64,000 nt of DNA from CAWBYL01 sp963793025 (lineage in GTDB: Bacteria > Actinomycetota > Acidimicrobiia > Acidimicrobiales > Acidimicrobilacustridaceae): positions 744,001-808,000 of the forward strand of contig CAWBYL010000006.1 in NCBI GenBank assembly GCA_963793025.1, in the 5' to 3' direction. The notes under the pieces were generated by a model that was not told the origin of the DNA, did not search any database, and saw only the letters and a program-made list of their open reading frames with translations. Every line of letters begins with the position of its first letter. The stretch's first letter is position 1. The position numbers and the translations under genes are program-made. Shown here piece after piece: positions 16,752 to 25,831 of the stretch.

Positions 16752-17362
16752 TGACCGTCGAGTCCCTGGTCTTCGCCGTTTGCGCGGTGATCGTGATCCT
16801 CGGTGCGGCCGGCGTGATCTTCTCCCGCAACCCCGTCCACTCGGCCCTCAGCCTGGTGGCCACGCTGTTCGGCATCGCCGTGTTGTTCCTCAACCTGGGG
16901 GCCCAGCTGCTCGCCGCCGTCCAGGTCATCGTCTACACCGGCGCCATCGTCGTGTTGATCCTCTTCGTCCTGATGCTCCTCGGCGTCGACGAGGAGGAGG
17001 ATCTCGAGACCGAGCCCCTCGTCGGCCAGCGTGTGCTGGCGGTGGCCCTGGGCCTGTTGTTCCTCGGCGCCGTGCTGGCCGTGATCATGATCGGCCAGCT
17101 CGACGCCGTGACCGGCGCCTCGTCGGTCACCCAGGCGATCTCGGCCGACGGCTACGAGAACATCACCCAGCTGGGCCGGCAGCTGTTCACCAACTACGTG
17201 TACGCGCTGGAGATCACCGCAGCCCTGCTGACCATCGCCGTGGTCGGTGCCGTCGTGCTCTCCCGGCGCCCCCGCGACCTCCAGCCGATCCCGGAGCCGG
17301 AATCCATGACCGACCAGGGTGACGAACCGCTCACCACCGTGCCCGAGGAGGGCGGCCACTGA
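16751..17362 (+). CDS. nuoJ: NADH-quinone oxidoreductase subunit J (first operon)
   Basis: This 203-residue protein with five membrane helices shows the subunit J pattern: NPVHSALSLVATLFGIAVL in the second helix and the conserved VQVIVYTGAIVVLILFVLML segment of helix 3, which contains the pi-bulge involved in coupling. An acidic stretch (EEEDLETEP) follows, and the C-terminal 40 residues are an extra hydrophilic tail. It lies between nuoI and nuoK with TGATG overlaps on both sides. Confidence 0.93.
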   Translation: MTVESLVFAVCAVIVILGAAGVIFSRNPVHSALSLVATLFGIAVLFLNLGAQLLAAVQVIVYTGAIVVLILFVLMLLGVDEEEDLETEPLVGQRVLAVALGLLFLGAVLAVIMIGQLDAVTGASSVTQAISADGYENITQLGRQLFTNYVYALEITAALLTIAVVGAVVLSRRPRDLQPIPEPESMTDQGDEPLTTVPEEGGH

Positions 17363-17670
17363 TGGGCGACGACATCAACATCGCCTACCTCGCGCTGGGC
17401 GCCATCTTGTTCACGATGGGGGGCGTCGGCCTCCTCGTGCGCCGCAACCCACTCGTCATGATCATGTGCGTCGAGCTGATGCTGAACGCCGTGAACCTCA
17501 CCTTCGTGACCTTCGGCCGGATGCTGAACGACATCTCCGGGCAGGTCATCGTGTTCTTCGTGCTCGTCGTGGCGGCCGCCGAGGTCGTGGTCGGCCTCGC
17601 TCTGGTCGTGGCCGTCACCCGTCGCCGACCCGGCGCCAACGCCGACGACCTCCGGCTGCTGAGGGGGTAG
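17362..17670 (+). CDS. nuoK: NADH-quinone oxidoreductase subunit K (first operon)
   Basis: This 102-residue subunit has three membrane helices. The conserved MCVELMLNAVNLTFV carries the helix-2 glutamate of the proton path, and AAAEVVVGLALVVAV carries the helix-3 glutamate. Length matches the family. It starts with an ATG overlapping the nuoJ stop and is followed eight bases later by nuoL. Confidence 0.95.
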   Translation: MGDDINIAYLALGAILFTMGGVGLLVRRNPLVMIMCVELMLNAVNLTFVTFGRMLNDISGQVIVFFVLVVAAAEVVVGLALVVAVTRRRPGANADDLRLLRG

Positions 17671-17678
17671 GGCGCGCC

Positions 17679-19724
17679 ATGGTGGAACTCGTCTGGCTCA
17701 TCCCTGCCCTACCTCTGGTCGGCTTCGTCCTGCTGTTGTTCTTCGGCAAGCGCATCGGCGAGCCCCTCGCCGGCTGGATCGGCACGGCCGTCGTCGCCGC
17801 GTCCTTCGTCACCGCTCTCGTCGTGTTCGCCGGCCTCTGGAACGAACCCGACCACACCTACGAGCTGTCGCTGTTCAGCTGGATCGCTGCCGGCAACTTC
17901 TCGGTCGACGTCGGCTTCCTGCTCGACCCGCTCTCGATGGCCATGGTGTTGTTCATCACCGGCATCGCCTCGCTCATCCACCTGTACTCCATCGGGTACA
18001 TGCACGGCGACAGCCGGTTCCCCCGGTTCTTCACCTACCTGAACCTGTTCGTGTTCTCCATGCTGATGCTGGTCCTCGGCGACAACCTCGTCCTGACCTT
18101 CCTCGGCTGGGAGGGCGTGGGGGCCTGCTCGTACTTCCTGATCTCGTTCTGGTTCGAAAAGGACGCCAACGCCAGCGCCGGCAAGAAGGCCTTCATCACC
18201 AACCGGGTCGGTGACTGGGGCTTCATGGTGGGCACCTTCGCCGTGTTCTTCGCCTTCGGCTCGCTCAAGTACACCGAGTTCCTGCCCGTGTCGTCGGGGC
18301 TGGCCCAGACCACGGCCACCTTCATCGCCGTGATGTTGCTCATCGGCGCCATCGGCAAGTCGGCCCAGATCCCACTGTTCATCTGGCTCCCCGACGCCAT
18401 GGCCGGCCCCACCCCGGTGTCGGCGCTGATCCACGCCGCCACCATGGTCACCGCGGGGGTCTACCTGCTCGTCCGGGTCAACCCGATCCTGGCTGCGTCA
18501 GCCGACTGGCTCCCGTGGCTGATCGCCATCATCGGGTGCGCCACCGCCTTCATCGCCGCCACCATCGCCGTGGCCCAGACCGACATCAAGAAGGTGCTGG
18601 CCTACTCCACGGTCAGCCAGCTCGGCTACATGTTCCTGGCCGTCGGCTCGGGCGGGTACAGCGCGGCGATCTTCCACATGATCACCCACGCCTTCTTCAA
18701 GGCCTGCCTGTTCCTCGGGGCCGGCTCGGTGATCCACGGGATGCACGACCAGCAGGACATGCGCTTCATGGGCGCACTACGCAAGATCATGCCCATCACC
18801 GCCATCACCTTCATGATCGGTTGGTTGGCCATCTCGGGCGTGATCCCGTTCTCGGGCTTCTGGTCGAAGGACGACGTCCTCGCCTACGCCCTGCACAAGA
18901 ACTTCTTCCTCTACCTCTTCGGGCTGATCGCCGCTCTGATCACCGCCTTCTACATGAGCCGCGAGGTCTTCCTCGTCTTCTTCGGCAACGCCCGTTGGGG
19001 CGACAGCGCCGAAGCCGAACTGGCCAACCTCCGGGCCCACGGCGTCGGCGCCGGCGCCACGGAGCTGCGTGGCGGCGCGCCAGCCGAGGCGGGGGTGGCC
19101 GGAGATGTGGGAGAGGCGACGGTCGCAGGGGACCCCGACGTCGGTCCGGCGCCGGTCACCGCCGAGACTCACGCCCACGACGTCCACCCCCACGAGTCGG
19201 CCTGGACGATGACGGTCCCGCTGATCGTGCTGGCCTTCTTCGCGGCCATCGCCGGCGTGTTGAACCTGCCCTTCACCGAGAACATGGAGTTCCTCAACCG
19301 CTGGCTGGAGCCGGTCATCGGCCAGTACCAGGCCCACCTCGAGGAGAGCACGTTGCAGCTCGTCGTCGAGCTGACGGTCTCGACGATCTTCGCCCTCACC
19401 GGCATCGCCCTGGCCTACGCCGTCTACATGAAGCGCAGGTTCCCCGCCCGCAAGGTCGAGCTGCCGATCCTCTACCACGGCTGGTACATCGACCACGGCG
19501 TCACGGTGTTCATGGGCGGCATCGGCCGACGGATGTTCGAGATGATCGCCATGTTCGACCGGGTGGTGATCGACGGCGCCGTCAACGGAGTCGGCCGGGC
19601 CACGCGAGGTGGTGCCATGCGCCTCCGCGCCGTCCAGAACGGCTACGTCCGCTGGTACGCCCTCATGATCGCCGGCGGCGCCGTCATCGTCGTGGCCTTC
19701 GTCCTCACGCAGGTGAACTTCTGA
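17679..19724 (+). CDS. nuoL: NADH-quinone oxidoreductase subunit L (first operon)
   Basis: This 681-residue antiporter-like pump subunit starts at ATG 17679; the upstream part of the open frame lies in nuoK. Signatures include WEGVGACSYFLISFW, the WLPDAMAGPTPVSALIHAATM helix region and KKVLAYSTVSQLGYMF. Near residues 440-507 a hydrophilic Ala/Gly/His insert (ending HAHDVHPHES) interrupts the region after helix 13. The C-terminal lateral helix region is present. It transports protons at the distal end of the membrane arm and is coupled by TGATG to nuoM. Confidence 0.95.
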   Translation: MVELVWLIPALPLVGFVLLLFFGKRIGEPLAGWIGTAVVAASFVTALVVFAGLWNEPDHTYELSLFSWIAAGNFSVDVGFLLDPLSMAMVLFITGIASLIHLYSIGYMHGDSRFPRFFTYLNLFVFSMLMLVLGDNLVLTFLGWEGVGACSYFLISFWFEKDANASAGKKAFITNRVGDWGFMVGTFAVFFAFGSLKYTEFLPVSSGLAQTTATFIAVMLLIGAIGKSAQIPLFIWLPDAMAGPTPVSALIHAATMVTAGVYLLVRVNPILAASADWLPWLIAIIGCATAFIAATIAVAQTDIKKVLAYSTVSQLGYMFLAVGSGGYSAAIFHMITHAFFKACLFLGAGSVIHGMHDQQDMRFMGALRKIMPITAITFMIGWLAISGVIPFSGFWSKDDVLAYALHKNFFLYLFGLIAALITAFYMSREVFLVFFGNARWGDSAEAELANLRAHGVGAGATELRGGAPAEAGVAGDVGEATVAGDPDVGPAPVTAETHAHDVHPHESAWTMTVPLIVLAFFAAIAGVLNLPFTENMEFLNRWLEPVIGQYQAHLEESTLQLVVELTVSTIFALTGIALAYAVYMKRRFPARKVELPILYHGWYIDHGVTVFMGGIGRRMFEMIAMFDRVVIDGAVNGVGRATRGGAMRLRAVQNGYVRWYALMIAGGAVIVVAFVLTQVNF

Positions 19725-21361
19725 TGAGCACGGCCACGTTCGCCTCCGAAGCCAGCAGCTTCCCGATCCTGCCGGCGATGATCCTCGTCCCCATGGTGGG
19801 GGCCGGCATCATCGCCGCCATCCCTCGCGCCCGGCCCGACCTGTCCCGCCTGGCCGCCATCGTGACCTCCCTGATCACCGGGGTGTTGAGCATCGTCGTG
19901 CTCGTCCAGTTCAAGACGGGCGACGACGGCTTCCAGTTCGTCGTGTCCCAGACCTGGGTGTCGTCGCTCGACATCAAGTTCTTCCTCGGCGTCGACGGCA
20001 TCTCGTTGTTCCTGGTCGTGCTCACCGGCGTGCTGTTCCCGATCGCGCTGTTCGCGGCGAAGCCAGAGCACGACGAGAAGGGCTACTACGCCTGGCTCAC
20101 CATCCTCATGGGTGGGTGCATGGGCGCCTTCATGTCGCTCGATCTCTTCCTCTTCTTCTTGATGTTCGAGATCACCCTGGTGCCGCTCTACTTCCTCATC
20201 GGCAAGTGGGGTCACGGCCGCCGGGTCTACGCCGCCACCAAGTTCTTCCTGTACACGATGCTCGGCTCGGCCTTCATGCTGGTCTCCATCTGCACGTTGG
20301 CCGTGCTGGCCAAGGCGGGCGACGGCGGCACGGTCAGCTTCGACTTCACCAAGATCATCGCCAGCGACAACCTGGCCCAGAACACCGGGCGCTGGCTGTT
20401 CCTCGGCATGGCCGTGGCCTTCGCGGTGAAGGTCCCGGCCTTCCCGTTCCACACCTGGCTCCCCGACGCCCACACCGAGGCGCCCACCGCCGGCTCCATC
20501 GACCTGGCCGGCATCCTGCTCAAGCTCGGCACCTACGGCTTCCTCCGGTTCGGCCTGGAGCTGTTCCCCGAGGCCACCGTGTGGGCGGCACCGGTCCTGC
20601 TCACCGTCGGGGCCATCGGGATCGTCTACGGCGGCATCGTCGCCGCCATGCAGAAGAACCTGAAACGGCTGGTCGCCTACTCGTCGGTCGCCCACATGGG
20701 CTTCGCGGTGATGGGGCTGTTCGCCCTCAACGTCGAGGGCGTCGAGGGCTCCGTGCTCCAGATGGTCAACCACGGCATCTCGACGGGTGCGCTGTTCATC
20801 CTGCTCGGCTTCCTCTACAACCGCCGCCACACCTACGAGATCTCCGAGCTGAAGGGCATCGCCAAGGTCGCCCCGGTGTTCGCCGGCATCTTCACCATCG
20901 TGATGCTGTCCTCCATCGGGCTCCCCGGGCTGAACGGCTTCGTCGGCGAGTTCCTCGTCCTGCTCGGTACCTTCGTGGCCCACCGCTGGTGGGCCGTGGT
21001 GGCCGCCGCCGGGGTCATCATCGCCGCTCTGTACCTGCTGTGGGCCTACCAGCGGGTCTTCCAGGGCGAGCCCGACGAGGCCAATGCGAGCTTCCCGGAC
21101 CTCAACCTCACCGAGCGGCTCGTGATGGTGCCGCTGTTGGTGCTCATCGTGTTCCTCGGCATCTACCCCAAGCCGGTGATCGACCGTATCGAGCCCTCCG
21201 TACAGCGGGTCCTCAACCGCATGGAGCTCCAGGTCGAACGCTACGACCAGCCCGTCACCCAGGACGGCTCGCAGCTCGTCCCGGTCGTCGCCGCCGAACA
21301 GGGCGAGGGCGCCGGCGAGCACGCTTCGTCACCGACCACCACGCTGGAGGTGGCCCGATGA
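19724..21361 (+). CDS. nuoM: NADH-quinone oxidoreductase subunit M (first operon)
   Basis: This 545-residue antiporter-like subunit has its true start at ATG 19724 overlapping the nuoL stop. The helix-5 glutamate region LMFEITLVPLYFLIGKWG and the central lysine region VPAFPFHTWLPDAHTEAPT are intact, as expected for a working proton channel. A hydrophilic C-terminal tail of about 50 residues follows the last helix. It overlaps nuoN by ATGA. Confidence 0.95.
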   Translation: MSTATFASEASSFPILPAMILVPMVGAGIIAAIPRARPDLSRLAAIVTSLITGVLSIVVLVQFKTGDDGFQFVVSQTWVSSLDIKFFLGVDGISLFLVVLTGVLFPIALFAAKPEHDEKGYYAWLTILMGGCMGAFMSLDLFLFFLMFEITLVPLYFLIGKWGHGRRVYAATKFFLYTMLGSAFMLVSICTLAVLAKAGDGGTVSFDFTKIIASDNLAQNTGRWLFLGMAVAFAVKVPAFPFHTWLPDAHTEAPTAGSIDLAGILLKLGTYGFLRFGLELFPEATVWAAPVLLTVGAIGIVYGGIVAAMQKNLKRLVAYSSVAHMGFAVMGLFALNVEGVEGSVLQMVNHGISTGALFILLGFLYNRRHTYEISELKGIAKVAPVFAGIFTIVMLSSIGLPGLNGFVGEFLVLLGTFVAHRWWAVVAAAGVIIAALYLLWAYQRVFQGEPDEANASFPDLNLTERLVMVPLLVLIVFLGIYPKPVIDRIEPSVQRVLNRMELQVERYDQPVTQDGSQLVPVVAAEQGEGAGEHASSPTTTLEVAR

Positions 21362-23019
21362 TCGCCGGGCCCCTCCTCGCCCAGGTGGCCACCGACCCGA
21401 CGGTCACGTCCGTGCCGGTCGCCGCCGGTGACGGCATCGTCCACCTGCCCGGTCCGTCGGTCGACTGGCCCGCGCTCCTGCCTCTGCTGATCCTGCTGGT
21501 CGGAGGCCTGTTGCTGTTGACGGTCTCGTCGCTGCTCCGGGGGAAGGCGCCGAAGGGCTTCTACGCCACCTTCACCGTGGTCGTGGGCCTGGCCGCCGCC
21601 ATCAGCGTCCTCCCGGTGTGGGCCAGGGTCCAGAACTGGGACACCTTCATGTGGTGGGACATCACCCCCGACCCGCCCGGTGCGTTCAGCACGGTCGGCG
21701 GCATGGTCGGGATCGACGGGTTCTCCCTGTTCATCACCGTCACCCTCTGCGCGGGGGTCGTGCTGGCCGCCCTGCTCGCCGACGGCTATCTGCGTCGTGA
21801 GGACATGGAGGGCCCCGAGTTCTACGTGCTCATGCTGCTCTCGGCGTCGGGCGGCGTGATCATGGCCTCGGCCAACGATCTCATCGTGTTGTTCATCGGC
21901 CTCGAGACGCTGTCGATCGCCGTGTACGTGATGGCCGGCATGCACCTGCGTCGGGTCCAGTCGCAGGAGTCGGGCGTCAAGTACTTCGTGCTGGGAGCGT
22001 TCTCGTCGGCGTTCTTCCTGTACGGCATCGCCATGATCTACGGCGCCACCGGCTCCACCAACCTGATCGACATCAAGGACTGGATGGCCAAGGGCGTACC
22101 CATCCAGAACGGGTTGCTGCTCATCGGTCTGGCCCTGCTGCTCGTCGGCCTGGCCTTCAAGGTCTCCGCCGTGCCCTTCCACGCCTGGAGCCCCGACGTC
22201 TACGACGGTTCGCCCACTCCGGCGGTGGCGTGGATGGCGTCCGGGGTGAAGGTCGCCGCCTTCGCCGGGCTCATCCGGGTCTTCGTCCTGACCTTCTCCA
22301 ACTACGACGACACGTGGAAGCCGTTGGTGTACGGCATCGCCGTGCTGTCGATGGTGGTGGGCGCGGCGCTGGCCGTGGTGCAGAGCAACGTCAAGCGCAT
22401 GCTGGCCTACTCGTCGATCAGCCACGCCGGCTTCATCTTGATGGCCGTGCAGTCCGACTCCTCGCTCGGGACGTCGGCCGTGCTCTTCTACCTCGCCGTC
22501 TACACGTTCATGGTCGCCGGCTCCTTCGGCGTGGCGACCCTCGTCGGCCGCCGCGGCGACGGGAACCACTCGCTCGACGACTACCGGGGCCTGGGGCGGT
22601 CGAACCCCCAGATCGCCGGCGCCTTCACGATCTTGTTGCTCTCGCAGGCCGGCGTGCCCTTCACCGCCGGCTTCTTCGCCAAGTTCTACGCCATCGAGTC
22701 AGCGGTGGACGCCAACGCCGTCCCCCTCGCCGTCATCGCCATGGTGTCGGCCGTGATCTCGGCGTTCCTCTACCTGCGGGTCATCGTGGCCATGTACATG
22801 TCGGGCGCCGACGACGGCGACGACGGCCCGGCGCCGACCCGCGCCAGTCGCATCCCCGTACCGCTGGGAGCGGGCATCGCCATCGCCGCGTGCGTGGTCG
22901 TCACCATCGGGTACGGCCTGTTCCCGGATCTGTTGGTGAAGCCCGCCCGCGACGGTCAACCCGCACTCGTGACCGTCGAAGCGCCGGTCGCCGCCACCCC
23001 GCTCAGCTCCGGCCAGTAG
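21358..23019 (+). CDS. nuoN: NADH-quinone oxidoreductase subunit N (first operon)
   Basis: This 553-residue antiporter-like subunit ends the first operon. Landmarks are the helix-5 glutamate in FIGLETLSIAVYVMAG, the lysine helix LAFKVSAVPFHAWSPDVYDG, and the broken-helix segment VKRMLAYSSISHAGFILMA. The start at ATG 21358 overlaps the nuoM stop. A 98-base gap with a possible promoter separates it from the second nuoA. Confidence 0.95.
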   Translation: MIAGPLLAQVATDPTVTSVPVAAGDGIVHLPGPSVDWPALLPLLILLVGGLLLLTVSSLLRGKAPKGFYATFTVVVGLAAAISVLPVWARVQNWDTFMWWDITPDPPGAFSTVGGMVGIDGFSLFITVTLCAGVVLAALLADGYLRREDMEGPEFYVLMLLSASGGVIMASANDLIVLFIGLETLSIAVYVMAGMHLRRVQSQESGVKYFVLGAFSSAFFLYGIAMIYGATGSTNLIDIKDWMAKGVPIQNGLLLIGLALLLVGLAFKVSAVPFHAWSPDVYDGSPTPAVAWMASGVKVAAFAGLIRVFVLTFSNYDDTWKPLVYGIAVLSMVVGAALAVVQSNVKRMLAYSSISHAGFILMAVQSDSSLGTSAVLFYLAVYTFMVAGSFGVATLVGRRGDGNHSLDDYRGLGRSNPQIAGAFTILLLSQAGVPFTAGFFAKFYAIESAVDANAVPLAVIAMVSAVISAFLYLRVIVAMYMSGADDGDDGPAPTRASRIPVPLGAGIAIAACVVVTIGYGLFPDLLVKPARDGQPALVTVEAPVAATPLSSGQ

Positions 23020-23074
23020 CACCAAACCGCTCCGACCTGCGGGTCGAGGGCTCGACGGGCCCGCCCCGACGAGA

Positions 23075-23108
23075 GGATTTCATGCCGTGTTCGGCCCTTC
23101 ACTAGGCT
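23075..23108 (+). promoter_or_regulatory. Possible promoter of the second complex I operon
   Basis: In the 98-base gap after nuoN a TAGGCT hexamer (23103-23108) lies 18 bases downstream of a weak TTCATG. The hexamer ends only nine bases before the nuoA2 start codon and no ribosome site is visible, so transcription would begin almost at the ATG and give a leaderless mRNA. This would allow the second operon to be controlled separately from the first. Confidence 0.4.
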
Positions 23109-23117
23109 CGCCCGACG

Positions 23118-23492
23118 ATGTCTGAGTACTCCGATTTCGTACGGCAGTACCTGACCGTCGCCATCTTCGCAGGGGTGGGGGTCGGGCTGGGTGTCGCCCT
23201 TCTCGGCCTCGGTCGGATCTTCCGTCCGGTGCGCCCCCAGGAGCAGAAGTACCTCACCTACGAGTCCGGCGTCGACCCTGTCGGCACGGGCTGGTCCCAG
23301 AGTCAGATCCGCTACTACATCTACGCCCTCCTCTTCGTCATGTTCGACGTCGAGGCGGTCTTCATCTTCCCGTGGGCCACCCGGCTCGAGATCTACGGTG
23401 GCTTCGGCCTCGTGGAGATGCTCGTGTTCGTGGCCATCTTGGCCCTCGGTCTCCTGTACGCCTGGCGCAAGAAGGTCCTCCGATGGGTCTAG
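23118..23492 (+). CDS. nuoA: Complex I subunit A (second, NuoEFG-less operon)
   Basis: This 124-residue three-helix protein has the usual family length, unlike the 156-residue first copy. Signatures are LTYESGVDPVGTGW, with Ser replacing the Cys of the first copy's YECG motif, and FVMFDVEAVFIFPWA. Ser in place of that Cys is common in the family. It opens the 11-gene set A-B-C-D-H-I-J-K-L-M-N and overlaps nuoB2 by ten bases. Divergence from the first copy shows this is not a recent duplication. Confidence 0.93.
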   Translation: MSEYSDFVRQYLTVAIFAGVGVGLGVALLGLGRIFRPVRPQEQKYLTYESGVDPVGTGWSQSQIRYYIYALLFVMFDVEAVFIFPWATRLEIYGGFGLVEMLVFVAILALGLLYAWRKKVLRWV

Positions 23493-23983
23493 TCGAGAGC
23501 GGCAAGATGCCGAAGACGCTCGCAAAGCTCCTCAACATCTCGCGCAAGTACTCCATCTGGGCCTACCAGTGGGGTCTGGCGTGCTGCGCCATCGAGATGG
23601 GTGCGGCCTTCGCCTCGCCCCGCTACGACGTGATGCGCCTCGGCGTCATCCCCTTCCCGGCGAGCCCCCGCCAGGCCGACCTCGTCGTCATCGCCGGCAC
23701 CGTCACCGACAAGATGGCCCCGGCCGTGGTCCGCCTCTACGAGCAGATGCCCGACCCCAAGTACGTCATCTCCATGGGCTCGTGCGCCAACTGCGGCGGG
23801 CCGTACTGGGACAGCTACTCGGTCACCAAGGGCGTCGATCAGCTGATCCCGGTCGACGTGTACGTCCCCGGCTGCCCGCCTCGGCCCGAGGCCCTCCTGG
23901 AGGGGATCATCCTCCTGCAGGAGCGCATCGCCCACGAGGACATGGCTGCCCGCTGGAAGGGTGACCCCATTGTCGTCGGCTGA
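23483..23983 (+). CDS. nuoB: Complex I subunit B (second operon)
   Basis: From ATG 23483 the product is 166 residues. N2 cluster ligands are C34-C35 (GLACCAIEMG), C101 (GSCANCGG) and C131 (PGCPPRPE), with an additional C104 absent in the first copy. It is the quinone-reducing iron-sulfur subunit. The start lies inside the end of nuoA2. The N-terminus is shorter than the first copy by about 15 residues before the CC motif. Confidence 0.94.
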   Translation: MGLVESGKMPKTLAKLLNISRKYSIWAYQWGLACCAIEMGAAFASPRYDVMRLGVIPFPASPRQADLVVIAGTVTDKMAPAVVRLYEQMPDPKYVISMGSCANCGGPYWDSYSVTKGVDQLIPVDVYVPGCPPRPEALLEGIILLQERIAHEDMAARWKGDPIVVG

Positions 23984-24659
23984 CACCTCCACCGACACGC
24001 CGGCCGAGGACGCCGAGACCGTCGAGGTCGACGAGCGTCGTCAGGCCGTCCTCGACGAGCTCACCGAGCGCCTCGGCGACGCCGTCCTCGAGTCCTACAT
24101 CCGGCCCGGGGACGACCTCTGGGTGCGGGTCGACCGCGCCGGCTGGGCAGCGGCGGCCGCCGCCCTGAAGTCCATGGGCTACGTGTTCTTCGACTTCATC
24201 TCGGCCATCGACTGGCTGCCCTCGCCGTTCGGACGGGACATGGACGCCCAGGAGGATCTCGTCGTCTCCGGGGCACCGGCGAAGGAACCCCAGCCCATGA
24301 CCCACGGCTACGCCGGAGGGGGCACCCGCTTCCAGGCCCTGGCCCGGGTGTACTCCCTGCAGGCGGCCATGGGCGTCACGCTGAAGGTCGACGTCCCCGA
24401 CGACGACCTCGACCTCCCCACCTGGACCGACGTCTACGCCGGTGCCGACTGGCACGAGCGCGAGACCTGCGAGATGTTCGGCATCGGCTTCGCCGGGCAC
24501 CCCAACCTCATCAACATGTACCTGCCGACCGACTTCCAGGGCCATCCGTTGCGCAAGGACTTCCCGCTGCTCGCCCGCCGGGTCCGTCCCTGGCCCGGCA
24601 TCGTCGACGTGGAACCCATGCCCGGCACCGACGACGAGCCGGAAGGGGAGGGTGAATGA
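23961..24659 (+). CDS. nuoC: Complex I subunit C (second operon)
   Basis: This 232-residue protein begins at GTG 23961, overlapping nuoB2 by 23 bases; a TTG nine bases later is equally possible. The family signature ERETCEMFGIGFAGHPNL and HPLRKDF are at the C-terminal end. About 45 N-terminal residues are acidic and unlike the first copy, and a segment near 90-115 is also extra. It is the structural partner of subunit D in the connecting module and overlaps nuoD2 by ATGA. Confidence 0.9.
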   Translation: MTPLSSADTSTDTPAEDAETVEVDERRQAVLDELTERLGDAVLESYIRPGDDLWVRVDRAGWAAAAAALKSMGYVFFDFISAIDWLPSPFGRDMDAQEDLVVSGAPAKEPQPMTHGYAGGGTRFQALARVYSLQAAMGVTLKVDVPDDDLDLPTWTDVYAGADWHERETCEMFGIGFAGHPNLINMYLPTDFQGHPLRKDFPLLARRVRPWPGIVDVEPMPGTDDEPEGEGE

Positions 24660-25831
24660 CCGCCATCGGTGATCCCGGCCAGCTGGCTGCCCTCGCAGCC
24701 GAGGCCACCGACAACCGGGTCAACCTGGACTTCGAGTCCGAGGGCATGACCCTCAACATGGGGCCGCAGCACCCGGCCACCCATGGCACCCTGCGCATCG
24801 TCGCCAAGCTCGACGGCGAGCAGGTCGTGTCGGCCGATCCGATCTGCGGCTACATGCACCGGGGCTACGAGAAGATCGTCGAGGTCCGCTCGTACCCGCA
24901 GATAAACACGCTGATCAACCGCATCGACTGGCTCGGCAGCTTTGCCAACGAGGTCCCGTTCATCCTCGCCGCCGAGAAGCTCATGGCCGTGGAGGCACCG
25001 CCTCGCGCCCAGTGGATCCGTACCATCCTGTTCGAGCTCTCCCGCATCGCCAACATCTCGCTCTTCCTCGGTGACTTCGGCCTGCAGCTCGGCGGCCTGA
25101 CCGCCGGCTTCTACGCCTTCCGCGACCGCGAGTTCGTCCTCAACCAGATCGAGGCGGCCACCGGTGGTCGCTTCCACCCCAACTTCGACCGCATCGGTGG
25201 CCTGAAGGACGACCTGCCCAAGGGCTGGATCGGCGACACCGAGGTCGCCATGGACAAGCTCCTCGCCTTCTGCGACGAGATGGAAGACCTGCTGATCGGC
25301 AACGAGATCTTCCAGTCCCGTACCCGCGGCATCGGGGTCATACCCGCCGACATCGCTCTCTCCTACGGTCTCTCTGGCGCCAACATCCGAGGCTCGGGGG
25401 TCGACTGGGACCTGCGTCGCGACGGGTGCCCGCCAGGGCTCGTCTACGACCAGGCCGACTGGAAGGTCTGGACCCACCCCGACGGCGACTGCTTCTCGCG
25501 CACCTGGGTGCGGCTCCAGGAGACCCGCGAAGCGGCCAACATCGTCAAGCAGCTCCTCGGCACCATCCCCGCCGGACCGGTCATGGCCAAGGTCCCCCGC
25601 ATCATCAAGGTGCCCGAGGGCGAGGCCTACGTCGAGACCGAGAACCCGCTGGGCGCCATGGGCTACTACATCGTCTCCAAGGGCGATCTCGTGCCGTTCC
25701 GGGTGAAGATCCGCTCGGCGTCGTTCAACAACGTCTCGATCCTTCCGTGGGTGGCGCGCGGGGCCTACGTCCCCGACCTCATCTCCATCCTGGGCAGCCT
25801 CTACTTCATCCTGGGTGACATCGACCGATGA
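24656..25831 (+). CDS. nuoD: Complex I subunit D (second operon)
   Basis: This 391-residue 49-kDa-type subunit has the quinone-pocket motif NMGPQHPATHGTLRI (residues 34-48) with the conserved arginine at 47. The C-terminal end GDIDR matches the family. It lacks the long N-terminal extension of the first copy. The [NiFe]-hydrogenase-type nickel cysteines are absent, so it is a complex I subunit and not a hydrogenase large subunit. It is followed directly by nuoH2, with no nuoE, F or G between. Confidence 0.94.
   Translation: MTAIGDPGQLAALAAEATDNRVNLDFESEGMTLNMGPQHPATHGTLRIVAKLDGEQVVSADPICGYMHRGYEKIVEVRSYPQINTLINRIDWLGSFANEVPFILAAEKLMAVEAPPRAQWIRTILFELSRIANISLFLGDFGLQLGGLTAGFYAFRDREFVLNQIEAATGGRFHPNFDRIGGLKDDLPKGWIGDTEVAMDKLLAFCDEMEDLLIGNEIFQSRTRGIGVIPADIALSYGLSGANIRGSGVDWDLRRDGCPPGLVYDQADWKVWTHPDGDCFSRTWVRLQETREAANIVKQLLGTIPAGPVMAKVPRIIKVPEGEAYVETENPLGAMGYYIVSKGDLVPFRVKIRSASFNNVSILPWVARGAYVPDLISILGSLYFILGDIDR

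Noticed and set aside
24656..25831. Second operon as a membrane-bound [NiFe] hydrogenase
   Set aside because: The D subunit lacks the paired CxxC nickel ligands of hydrogenases and has the quinone-type motif; subunits A, J and K and three separate antiporter subunits are those of complex I.
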